Shown: positions 1 to 9,373 of the stretch, in pieces
Layout of the letters: each line of letters starts with the position of its first letter
How positions within the stretch are numbered: the first letter of the stretch is position 1
Assembly (NCBI RefSeq): GCF_000143415.4
Contig: NW_003314272.1
Span: forward strand, 2,071,728-2,135,727
From: Selaginella moellendorffii
Lineage: Eukaryota > Streptophyta > Lycopodiopsida > Selaginellales > Selaginellaceae
DNA length: 64,000 nt
Direction: 5' to 3'
Translations under genes and position numbers: made by a program
The notes under the pieces: model-generated
Told to the model about the DNA's origin: nothing
What the model saw: the letters and a program-made list of their open reading frames with translations, nothing else
Databases searched by the model: none

Positions 1-2045
1 ATATTAAAAGGTAATAAAAGGAGAAGAAAAAATATAAACCAACCTGAAAAGAGTGATGTCCCCATTGGAACATCCTAACTTCCCACCATCCTAACCATGA
101 CTCAAGTTGTGGTAGGCAACTTACGTCTGTATGGCCATCTTCACGCCACCACATTCAGATCTCATTTGCTTTTGCCTCATGCTCTTCTTCAGAAGGTGCA
201 ACCTGCCATTGTTTGCACAACTCCTTAAATATTGATTGAAACTCTGGCTTGATAAGGTGGCAGTGCTGGTTTAGGCTTTGAGCCCAATGGAACTCACAAG
301 TCCTCTCACGACCTTCCAATGGTTGACCATTCCCAAAAACTGCTCGGATACCATTCCAATTTGCACCAGCCCCATCTGCCATGAAACCACGAAAGTTTGC
401 AGGCTTACCAGTCCGCTTTAGGACAATATCAGAGAGGGACTTCCAAAATATTTCCTGTGCTGTCTGGTCTTGTACTTTAAACTCTGCTGTCGCAATTGTT
501 AAATTACAACGTAGCCTATGAAAACATAAATATTATAACAATTTCAATATAATGAGAATAAAAATTACCTTGGATCATACACATGAGCTCCCATGGTTGT
601 CCAACCGGATACACGCTCCATATGGTCAAAATGTACCCATGCATTTGCAAGGTCACTGGACCCAAACATGTCCATTCGGGAGACAAGATCTACGCCAGAG
701 GCAGGGCCCATGGTAGACATTTTGAAGACGAAGGGGCGCTCTTGCTCATTCACAACTTGGTCTGGAAACAAACTTCCGTGGATGAACTCGTATGGACAAG
801 TCCGTTTCAATGCAAGGATAGAGTCAATTTTTGATTGCAACTTCCCCTCTCGAGATTCACACATCCAAGATTTTATCCTAAACAATATAATGTAAGAAAA
901 AATTATTATTATAACGTATGAAAAATAACAAATGTACCTCCTTAGGCTAGTAGCAGGTTGTACTCCTCGTAGTAAGTCCCGCAAGCTAGCCTCGTTTAGT
1001 TGAGTCTTTTGGCAACCTGGATTGAGTAAGGTATTTGCGATAAAATCCTTGAGGACGGTCTTCTGAACATGCTTCGGAGTTGCAGATGAGTTTCTCATAG
1101 TCTCTTCCTGTACAACATCTTTGAAACGGTTGAGAGAACTCCTTTGTATCCCTTCCTGCATTGGATGCATATGTGTGCCAACATGCACTGCAGCTCTTCC
1201 AGCCACTCCATCCCGTGGAAGAAAGTAGTACATCTTGGCATCGCAGATAGCACGACATAGAGGAGCATTTTGCAGAATCGACATTTGAATCCAACAGCAA
1301 TGGTGTCACAGGCTGGAGGATTGACTGCAGACCCTTCGAAAAAGATAGAGTTTCTAGAGCGGTCTCGATTGCATGCTTCATCCACACAATCTAAATGCCC
1401 GCCACAATGAACTATAGACACTGTGCCTTCAAAATGTTGGAAGTGTGTGGTCTTGATCTTGCACCAATTGTGGATATCCTGCTTGGTTTCCATCCCCTTC
1501 CGTTTGGAACCTGTGCTACTGACAAGAGGTGGTAGCTCGAAGAAAATGTTGCCGTTGTAGGAGGATGGAAGCTCACTCACAAGCCTATACAAAAATAAGT
1601 GCATGTCGATTGAGAGGCGTGAAAACTGGAAAGCATTGCTAACGGCTTTGAATATTGCTGAAGTTGGAGCTGGAGCTGGTGAATTTGGCGCCGACACTAG
1701 CATGACATCTTCACTTGAACTAGAAGAGGACGAGAGGATAACGACTGACTCTTGCTTCACATTCACTTTCGCTGAAGCGCATTTTGGCATTTTGACTGGA
1801 GATCCAAACACTCGAATCTCCTTCGACTTGGAATTTTGTAAATCCCATTGTTGTCCACCCTCGCCCACACCAGAAAGAAGAAACTCCGAGTATGCAACTA
1901 TACCGGTGTCGTTGCGGATCACAGCCTCTAAAGAAATAGAGCCAAGACGAAGATCAAAATGCCGACATAAAAAACTTTCAGAAACAATACTCTGAGAGAA
2001 TGAAAGAGGTGGGTGATCTCGAAAATGAAGAAGAAACCTCTCCAT
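1..2045 (-). pseudogene. SWIM/MULE-like transposase of copy A, N-terminal and catalytic part
   Basis: The reading starts at ATG 2045 and runs leftward out of the window. Visible exons are 2045-938, 877-569 and 515-44; introns 937-878 and 568-516 have GT/AG ends and matching phases. The first exon has a serine run and a Cys/His-rich segment (HCGGHLDC, FKCRFCK). The catalytic region resembles an RNase H-fold DDE transposase: HVYDPRL near the first acidic position, FMADGAGAN at the second, then ERTCEFHWAQSL, matching the C-x2-H after the second Asp in MULE-type enzymes. The C-terminal SWIM finger is known from copies B and F. Lesions: one T missing at 1267-1272 relative to B shifts the frame after FKCRFCK, and TGA at 154-152 replaces a CAA codon of B. 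MULE or Zisupton/KDZ affiliation is unresolved. Confidence 0.75.
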
Positions 2046-3195
2046 CCTTCTCAATAGGTTTTGGAGTTCTCTCTCTTTATGCTACTTGTAAAAATCTATA
2101 GTGAAACATAATTGAAATTTAAATAGAGTAATAAGAAGACAACGTACAAAATGAATTTAAATTCTATAGCAAATTTAACATGTGTAAGTGTGACAGTATT
2201 AATATTACTGTCATCTATTATGATGTCTGATGCATGTATACACATAGATCCAAGGAAAGATTTTCAGCACGTGAAGTTTGATAGTTAATAATGATACCAG
2301 TAATGACATTCAGCTATAACGTGTCAAACCAAGAGATCCAATCTAACTATCAGCACGTGTGATATGTCAAGTTGTCAAATTTTGAGTGGTAGATGATAAT
2401 AAATCTTGTCAAATCTTATTCTTCAATAATAGATTTGATTCGTAGTAACTCAAGTTTTATCCATAATTGTGAACACTGCTCAATGACATTTAAAGCACGT
2501 GCCTATTGTCTAGGATCTAATACAGTACAAAATAAATTTCTGGATGAGGATTCATCCATTCATAGATGGATATAGTACAACATATTTTAACGTGCCTTAT
2601 TTATACTCTTTGAAGTTCTTGTAACGATTCCAAAATATGTACAAAATAGTGATGAGAATGCATCCTTTCTAGATAATTTGTAAAATATAATATCATATCT
2701 CTAATAACAGAAATGTTGATAGGTGCTAGTTATACCATCATTAAAATATACAAAATAAAGAAGCATAATTTACATATAATAATAATGATAAGATAAAATA
2801 AGATCAAAGATATTGTGATGGTTGAGATTTAGGTTATTCGGAATGAACGGCCAGGATTAGAGATTGGTTAGGGTTAGGGCAGCCGTCAGGATTAGGGTTA
2901 GGGTAGCCGCCAAGATTAGTTTACTGTTTGCATCGTGAGTGGAGCGCGCAAGAGATCGAGAGATTGAGCGCGAAGGAGATTGAGGGATTGAGCGCGAAGG
3001 AGATCGAGCGATTGAGCGTGCAAGAGATCGAGAGATTGAGCGTGCAAGAGATCGAGAGATTGAGCGCGCGAGCAGGAGAGATTGAGCGCGTGAGTGGGAG
3101 AGATTGAGTGCGCGAGCAGGAGAGATTGAGTGCCCGAGCGGGAGAGATTGAGCGCACAAGAAATCTAGCACGATCAAGAAATCGAGGGAGGAAAG
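2046..3195. promoter_or_regulatory. divergent intergenic/promoter region of copy A
   Basis: This 1.15-kb spacer separates the start codons of the leftward transposase and the rightward ParB-MTase gene. Bases 2090-2820 are AT-rich with no gene recognised. Bases 2845-2905 contain several TTAGGG/TAGGGT units, and 2943-3165 is an imperfect GC-rich tandem array. A single shared promoter for both genes is inferred from the head-to-head layout; I see no unambiguous TATA box assigned to either. Confidence 0.5.
2943..3165. repeat. imperfect 22-27 bp tandem array, GAGATTGAGCGCGC type
   Basis: About nine units share the core GAGATTGAGCGCG with a variable tail (CGAAGGA, TGCAAGA, CGAGCAGGA, TGAGTGGGA). 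It lies just before the ATG of the ParB-MTase gene. The unit is rich in CpG, unlike the AT-rich surroundings. It could be a binding array for the element's own proteins; that is inference. Confidence 0.75.
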
Positions 3196-3299
3196 ATGCC
3201 GCCAAGGGTGAGTTTCGATTTGATTGCTTCCACTTCCATTTTTTGAGTCCATTGCTTCCATTCCATTTCTTCCCTTTTTTTTTTCTTGATTGCTTCTTT

Positions 3300-3493
3300 G
3301 CTGGCCGAGGTCGAGCTCGGGCGGGCCATCTCGGGCACTTTGGCTGCCCAGGGGGCCGAGGTTATTCAAATAACCTCGGCCCCGCCGACCCCTAAAGTGC
3401 CCGAGGTCGAGCTCGGGCCAGCCACCTCAGGCACTTCGGTTAGGCACCCTAAACCCTAAACCCCCCTGGGCAGCCAAAGTGCCCGAGGTGGAA
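3300..3493. repeat. GC-rich foldback in intron 1, with telo-box
   Basis: A perfect 13-bp palindrome arm pair (GGCCGAGGTTATT, 3354-3366 and 3369-3381, two-base loop) is nested in a larger foldback: CTCGGGCACTTTGGCTGCC near 3330-3348 recurs inverted at 3469-3490. CCCTAAACCCTAAA, two plant telomere units containing the telo-box AAACCCTAA in reverse, lies at about 3448-3462. A related GC-rich foldback is present in copy E at 63880-64000, so it belongs to the transposon family and is not a chance insertion in A. Confidence 0.75.
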
Positions 3494-3714
3494 TCTAGGC
3501 CCACTTGATTTTTTTTTTCTCTTTGACTGTTTGAATTTCTCATTATCTTTATTTAGTTTGACTAACAAAACTTTTTCTCTTGCAGAAAAGGAAAATTGTA
3601 ACACAGAAAAAGGTTGTTGGAGCCAAGAAGACACGAGAAGTTCAATTTGGTACTGACGACGACATCACAATCGACATGTCCATTGGCACAACAGAGACAC
3701 ATTTAGATAGAGAT

Positions 3715-3948
3715 TCACCACCTCCATCACCATCACCTCCACCATCACCACCTCCACCACCGCCATCGCCACCTCCACCACCTCCATCACCACATCCACC
3801 ACCTCCATCGCCACCGCCACCACCACCATTGCCACCACCACTACCACTATTGCCTCTGCCCCCGCCGCCACCGCCACCACCACCATTGCCACCACCACTG
3901 CCACTATTGCCTCTGCCCCCGCCACCACCGCCACCACCACCAACGCAA
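3715..3948 (+). repeat. polyproline-coding CCACCA low-complexity tract
   Basis: Bases 3715-3948 are nearly pure CCACCN codons encoding Pro runs interrupted by Ser, His and Leu. The segment contains an internal duplication (LPLLPLPPPPPPPPP occurs twice). It lies in exon 2 between the basic N-terminus and the ParB-like domain and probably acts as an extended linker. Copy E has a shorter, partly frame-shifted version at 63549-63690. Confidence 0.9.
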
Positions 3949-6900
3949 ATCCCTGAAGTTGGGCAATCTAGTGGTGTTCACGATAGGGAATCTGACGAAC
4001 AGCCTGGAGCTGAAAGAGTTGTAGACCTTCCTGACAACGTGGTGGACAAGCGCTTCCAAGAGACTGTTATGCGGACAAGGGAAAAAGCAGTTCACCAAAC
4101 ACTTGAGGCGCTCAAGTGGCCAGGCCCTTGTGACTTGATCAGAGAAATCCCCCTTTGCCGTTTGCAGCAGACGAACCTTGTCCGCACAGCATCCAAGTAT
4201 GTCAACCCGGATATATACAGCTTGTTCAAACAGAATGGCCTTGCAACAAATATCGGTATGTTTCTAGTCTCTTTTTGCAAGCCAGGAACAACGGAGATCA
4301 TTACTATCACACCCGAGATTGTGAATAGCTGGGATCCTATTTGGAGGAGGAAGTCCCTAGAATTTGATGACATGCTTATCAGACATCCTGAGACTCGACA
4401 GCTTGCGGGGACAATGTTCCAAATTATTGACGGTAACCACCGATATGGAGCTTGGATGAAGTTTATCGACGATCATTTTCGCGATGATCCTGTCTACCAT
4501 ATCAACGTTCCAGTCGGCCATGTCTACGCGAGGGGACCTTTGGATGTCAACAGACTTATCTTGGCCTGCCAAAAGATCAATGCGTAAGTTTTATAATTTT
4601 ACCTCTAACTCCACTTTAACTTGTTTTGTTGTGTTTAAATGTAGGCTTGGGCAGTTTGCTGTTCAAAAACAAAATCTTGTCCATGACATCGAGCAACTTC
4701 GATTTTTGGCAGACTTGAGTGAGGATGACATCCGCCAACATTATGGTGATGATCTCGCAACACTTGTTCGGCACTCACGCACTCGAAATGACGGTACAAC
4801 TTGGTTCAACAACCCAATCAGTTTTATGCTCGCTGTGTGGTGTAAGGTATGTCTTTCCCTTTTATTTTATAAAAGCCTCTTTTAATTATTTTTGTTTTTA
4901 GCCTTTGGTGAAGGTCAAGCAGGATGCTTACGAACTTGCATATCCGGAGAAAAGTCGGGAAGAGCTCTCAGCTGAGTTTGTGCAAATTGAGCACAAAATT
5001 CAGCATGCAAAGTCCTCAAAGTTGAAGAAACTAGTATGCATTGCAGACAATCGCAGGCCGAAGGAGTGGCTAGAGACTATAGCCGAAATTTCTTCTCATG
5101 AATGTAAGTTTTTTATCACACTTCATTTTTCTTAATTATGCATATGTTACTTTTGCAGTGAACAAAACTCCAGATGACATGATTTACAATATCGCAAAAT
5201 CGAAGCTTCCATATAAGCAACAGATAGAGACTCTGGAGTTCCTCAATGTCTGCTTGATGAACAGAGAGAAAGGACTGCCAGAACTATTTGAGAACATGAT
5301 GAGAAGGGTTGTCTACATCACGCAAACTATAAGTGAAGGTGAGAAGTTTTTGGCACCACACATTGGTGACGATCCAGATGGCACATTCATGTCTTTCGAC
5401 ACCTATATCAACACGTCATTGGAAGGGATCGAAGAGGGGTGGCTGCCAGAGAAGTCTACAAGCACAACAACTTATGATTGCCAACATGGTCAACTTTATT
5501 TCATGCGACGTGCAGCTTATAGGTATAATATGATTTCTAAGACTGTTTTTTAATATATATTGTTTACAGGTATCTTCGATATAGAGGCATGCCATTTGAG
5601 GCACCAGTTTGCACTCGACTTGTTGCAAAGGGTGTAAGAGATGGAGGAATGTATCCAACAATGTTTGCGAGAGTTCCGAAGGCACGGAAGATAGAATGCC
5701 CTTGGGAGTTGGAACTCCTAGGGAAGGAGACCTCTACACTAGATCGCGAGGAAATTATCAATGCTAGCAACGATGGCAATGCAAGTGACGATGGAGACGA
5801 GGATGAGGAAGCTCCAGATCAAGTTCATGTTCCACCACCAGACAGTCAGGAACAGGCTCCAATTCAACCATCAAACAACCAAGATCCGGATCAGGTTTTA
5901 CCAGTAAATAACGATGATCAAGTGGTTCACCGAATATCATGTTGACCTCGAGGTAAGCAAAAGTGAATTTTACAAACTAAAGGTGGTAATACATGTTTTT
6001 TGCAGCAATGACTGTTGGTAGTAATTTCATTCCAGCTCGATGAGATGCTCGTGAAGAGGAGTTGGAGGAACTCTCATCGACAACACGCCATATGACGGTA
6101 TCATACTATTTATTACTTTTTTCATTCACTTAGCTCTTTTATAGGTCTGTCCTGTGTCCCCAATAACACAACGAGGCATTGTGGGTATCTTCATTGGCTC
6201 TTACAGTAGATTATTGACATCTTTCACGGAAGACGACATCAACATGGATATACGCCGCCAGTTCAACCGTTGGTGCCGAAAGATACAAAGGCCCATGCTC
6301 CCAGTTGCGGACTTCATTCTCTTCGACTTTCCAGATGGTCTTTCAGATATCGATGGGAAAGTTGAGGATTGGAACTTTCTCACACCTGACCACTTGCGCG
6401 ATGCATTCCTATTGTCCGAAGCACTTATGCTCGAAGCTGGCCATGTCGTCTTCATCCTACCGAACGACCCCAACTGGATGTATGAGCTTATGACGTGTGC
6501 AGCAGAAGTTCATTTCAAGTCATTCTCTTCCGGGTGCATTATGGATCCTATTGGCGTTGATACGAGGGGCGTCCAAGAGAAGCCTGAAAAGGTAAGTATG
6601 TATTTTATATTTTTATCTAATTTCTAAACATTTTTATTTTCCAGGTTATGATGTGGACCTATCATGCCTTCTGCAGAAACACACATGATGGGTTTCGTGA
6701 TAGTGAACGTGCAGCACGTGTTTTGCCTGGGTACGACAGTTCCACTAACATCATACCCAACCTTGTGGATGAGCAGATCTGCAACACGTTTCCAGGGTAC
6801 CGATTCCGAACTCCATCAGCAATGCAAGTCTTGCTTGAGCTCTATTGCCCACCAGATGGTATTTTGATTGATTGCACAGCAGGTAGTGGTTCTATGGTGG

Positions 6901-7229
6901 AGGCAGCACGTGACTCTGGTAGGTCGGTGTTTGCTATTGAAGAACATCATTTCTTCAAACGCCGGCTCAGAGGATTTCGTGAGTTGCCTTCAACCTCAAG
7001 GAGGTAAATTATGTTTTATTAAAATTTCAATATATATTTCATTCTATTTTATAGATCACAGTCACCTGGAGTTTCTAGAATTGGAGGCTTTCAAAGTCTC
7101 CCTGACTATGCAGAAGCCATGGCTCAACATATGCAAGGTGAATCTTCCCCACAATACCACTATAGGAAGAAGTATAAAAGAAATCATTATGTTGATGATG
7201 AGGCAGAAGAAAGTTAATTGCATCCTTAC

Positions 7230-7340
7230 ATAAAATGGAAAGCTTGTTATATGTTAGATGTCAGTGAAAGTGTCAGATGTCAGTAAAATTGTCAGATGTC
7301 AGTGTCAGTGTCAGATACCATAATTATAGATTATCATTCT
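7230..7340. repeat. short TGTCAGATGTCAG tandem repeat between convergent genes
   Basis: Imperfect units of GTCAGATGTCAGTG lie between the 3' ends of the ParB-MTase gene and small gene 3. The corresponding spot in copy E (54548-54640) has about four 19-bp units of TGACATCTGACAATTTTAC, and copy C has a looser GATAGTGATAGTGACAG tract. Its position in the convergent spacer is conserved while its sequence varies. Confidence 0.6.
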
Positions 7341-7526
7341 CACCTGTCACCATCACTTTGTAGCATTTGTGTGTTGCCATCTCCTCCTTCAACATTTTGT
7401 AAACAATTGTCTGTGATATGATAGCACCTTCTAGAACAAGATATGTTACCTACAACTAATATCATTTTATTATATTTTTTCTTTTAATAGTGACAATACT
7501 ATAGTATAGTAAAGTAATTCTAGATC

Positions 7527-8072
7527 TTACATTCCACTATAGGGTGGCCTAAAAACCCCATATTTTGCACTAGCCAATGCAGTGTTTCCCAAGGGGATGT
7601 TGTTCCTCACCATGAAGCAATAGTGGGTATGTGTCTGTAACTCATTCTTGAATCTATTGTACATCCACATGTGCACATTTTCCAGACCTGCCGTTGGGCA
7701 ATTCTTACAGTGCTCAAGAAAAGTTTGTAAACCCATAGAGCCATTTGTTTTGTCCAAGAAAAAGTAGCATATTAGACACCAAATGTAATAGCGTTCTGTG
7801 CTTTCAAGTAGTCCTGCCATGTCAGGAGCAAGATCTTGCAAAAACATGTGGCATTGCTCTTGAAGCGCTAAAGGCAATCCCTCTCTAGTAGCAAGATCCG
7901 GAATTTCACATATAGGGAGCTCTAATTCAGCTTCACTAGAGCCCTCAGCAGAAAAAGGATTGTTATGTAGAGGTGAAGGTGGAATGTTGGTAGAACTTGG
8001 GGATGGAGGTGGAGATTGATATAAAATGCTAGGGGGCCAAGTACGATTAGCAATGGGTCTCCTTTGAGCCAT
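7527..8072 (-). CDS. ParB-MTase element small gene 3, unknown protein (181 aa)
   Basis: I do not recognise this protein family. ATG 8072 is chosen because the MAQRR start is shared with copies B and E; the frame upstream lacks a conserved start. The first 60 residues are Pro/Ser-rich; the rest is a compact domain with several Cys (CEIPDLATREGLP, CYFFLDKTNG, HCKNCPTAGLENVHMW) and ends FRPPYSGM. It is open in copies A and E and has one stop in B, so it is the best preserved large reading frame of the element. A strong donor-like GTAAGA overlaps the stop and the 7340-7455 sequence is conserved, so a second exon is possible, but I could not find a phase-compatible acceptor. It converges with the methyltransferase gene. 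Confidence 0.6.
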   Translation of the reverse strand: MAQRRPIANRTWPPSILYQSPPPSPSSTNIPPSPLHNNPFSAEGSSEAELELPICEIPDLATREGLPLALQEQCHMFLQDLAPDMAGLLESTERYYIWCLICYFFLDKTNGSMGLQTFLEHCKNCPTAGLENVHMWMYNRFKNELQTHTHYCFMVRNNIPLGNTALASAKYGVFRPPYSGM

Positions 8073-8160
8073 TTCAATATAAACTTCTAAGGAGCTCAAG
8101 GAGAACAAAAAACCTACAATGACTATAACTTTTCTAGATAGTTTATATACTAAGTTTTAG

Positions 8161-8298
8161 TCTTGGGAATGCGGTTTATTTATTATGACACTGACAATAC
8201 TCAGATTCTTGGGAACGAGGTTTATTTATTATGACACTGACAATACTCAGATTCTTGGGAATGAGGTTTATTTATTATGACACTGACAATACTCAGAT
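8161..8298. repeat. three tandem 46-bp units
   Basis: Units 8161-8206, 8207-8252 and 8253-8298 each begin TCTTGGGAA and end ACAATACTCAGAT, differing at one or two bases. Copies B (near 38615) and E (near 53650) have a single unit, so this is a recent local expansion in copy A between small genes 3 and 4. Confidence 0.9.
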
Positions 8299-8339
8299 TC
8301 TTTAAATGTCAGTCTTGGAAATGGGGCTTTATAATCATA

Positions 8340-8760
8340 GCTTTCTTTTAAACATAAGAGCTTCTAGAATTTTAGATTATCGTGTATGCACATGCTCTAT
8401 CATTATGATGAATCCTACTTTGCTACACATATACACATGCCAAATGTCTACGGAAATAAATTGCAAGGAAATATAGACCACATTATAGTGGTAGAGCACG
8501 TTGGCACGCTACCATTCTCTCATGTGAGATTGCCTTTTAGTCTTGGAAATGTAGATAAAGTTGATTCTTTGATGTCATATTACTTTTGAGTCTTTCGAAA
8601 GATTTTGATTTCTTTTATCATTATTTACAAACAATTCCCAAAAACTTTTAATGAGGATTCACTGCAAAATATACCTTGGTCTTATCATATGAGAGGATTG
8701 CGATATAGGCAAGCAATAGAGTTTTTAATATGAATTAATATGTAAATTACAAATGTCATG
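8340..8760. other. spacer between small genes 3 and 4, no gene recognised
   Basis: AT-rich sequence conserved with the same interval in copies B (38690-39120), C (45200-45480) and E (53180-53620). The frame at 8386-8589 is not preserved as protein between copies, so I do not call it. Conservation only reflects common descent of the element. Confidence 0.5.
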
Positions 8761-8767
8761 GAAAGTT

Positions 8768-9066
8768 TTATGGAGTAGATTTCTTGGCGCTTTCCGCTGT
8801 GCTGTTCATTTCTTCATTTCTCTTGCTCTAGACTGTTGTTTCAGAAGTAACAGGAGCATTTTTATCAATCGTGATAGTGGTCTCCACATTCCCAGATGGG
8901 TAATAAGGACCAGGAGTGTAATATGGAGATTGTGGTAGTGAAATAAAATTAACATTCTCACATTCCTTTGCACTACAACTCTTACTCATAGATCTTGTAT
9001 TTTCCTTGCTTCCCATCTTCTCAAGAACCCTAAAAACTCTTTTGAATGAAGGAATAGTATCTACAG
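8768..9066 (-). pseudogene. ParB-MTase element small gene 4, unknown short protein, last exon
   Basis: The reading continues from a likely acceptor (TTTTACAG, ending at 9067) to TAA at 8770-8768. It encodes about 98 residues: IPSFKR..FRVLEKMGSK, then Ser/Lys/Cys-rich SKSCSAKECEN, then LPQSPYYTPGPYYPSGNVETTI. In copy A a TAG near 8826 replaces the CAG seen in B; copies B and E are open. An upstream exon in 9070-9300 is expected but not identified. No family recognised; the YYTPxPYYPSG repeat is its most recognisable piece. Confidence 0.5.
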
Positions 9067-9299
9067 CTGTAAAAGTATTCAAAATATTAAGTAGTCAAAT
9101 CAAATATGACAGCTGTAACAGTTGTCATAATAAAATAATATAGTTTTATAAAAGATAGGTTCTCATGAACTTTGTCTTTTTTAAACAATTCAATCTTATA
9201 GAAACTTTTAACTTAGATATTTACGTATTTTAATATTTTAAAGTTTGCTAGAACCTTCATTTGTTCAATTTAGATCTCCTTTGTAATATTTCTTATTGA

Positions 9300-9373
9300 C
9301 TATGTTGACTTGAGTTGACTTGTGTTGAATTGAGCTCAACTCATGAGCTCAACTCAACTTTGGACCATCCCCA
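9300..9373. repeat. right terminus of copy A with subterminal palindrome
   Basis: The last 74 bases carry TGACTTG repeats, then GAGCTCAACTCATGAGCTC, a near-palindrome, then CAACTTTGGACCATCCCCA. The other end of the family (copy B left end, 32599) reads as an imperfect inverse of this terminus. Confidence 0.8.

Larger units (their letters stand above)
3196..7217 (+). pseudogene. ParB-like domain / beta-class DNA methyltransferase fusion, copy A
   Basis: Ten exons with mutually consistent phases: 3196-3207, 3586-4583, 4645-4846, 4902-5103, 5159-5522, 5570-5952, 6006-6097, 6145-6591, 6645-7003, 7055-7217, about 1,073 codons. The start is ATG 3196, giving MPPR spliced to KRKIV, an NLS-like basic start. 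Residues about 47-125 are polyproline. Residues about 185-330 resemble a ParB/sulfiredoxin-type domain, with IPLCRL, then IIDGNHRYGAWM around residue 286. The C-terminal 320 residues resemble a beta-class N4/N6 methyltransferase: DFPDG (residue 812) at the motif IV position, FILPND, then IDCTAGSGSMVEAA (residue 976) as SAM-binding motif I followed by VFAIEE. Two in-frame stops, TGA 5944-5946 and TGA 6041-6043, break it. DFPD instead of DPPY/W leaves catalysis uncertain. It diverges from the transposase. Confidence 0.8.
1..9373 (+). mobile_element. ParB-MTase DNA transposon, copy A (left end outside window)
   Basis: This copy holds, left to right, a leftward transposase, a GC-rich divergent promoter, a rightward ten-exon ParB-methyltransferase gene, and two leftward small genes. 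The right terminus is GGACCATCCCCA, ending at 9373, identical to the right end of copy B, whose boundary is fixed by a target-site duplication. The first window base already lies in the transposase intron, so the left end and the other duplication copy are outside; by analogy the duplication here would be TCCTTGGC (9374-9381). It sits against a decayed gypsy element. It is the only copy showing the complete promoter and complete ParB-MTase gene. All ordering is seen directly; the name is descriptive. Confidence 0.85.

Noticed and set aside
2845-2905. Interstitial telomere or chromosome-fusion site
   Set aside because: Only a few TTAGGG-like units inside a transposon promoter, so it is element sequence and not a telomeric remnant.
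3665-3943. Minus-strand Val/Ala-rich frame opposite the polyproline tract
   Set aside because: It is the complement of CCACCN repeats and not conserved outside the tract; the same for 63550-63738.
3196-7217. Bacterial or phage contamination as source of the ParB-methyltransferase gene
   Set aside because: Nine introns with consistent phases, multiple diverged copies and surrounding plant repeats show a resident nuclear gene family.
8161-8298. CRISPR-like array
   Set aside because: Units are head-to-tail without spacers and the setting is eukaryotic.
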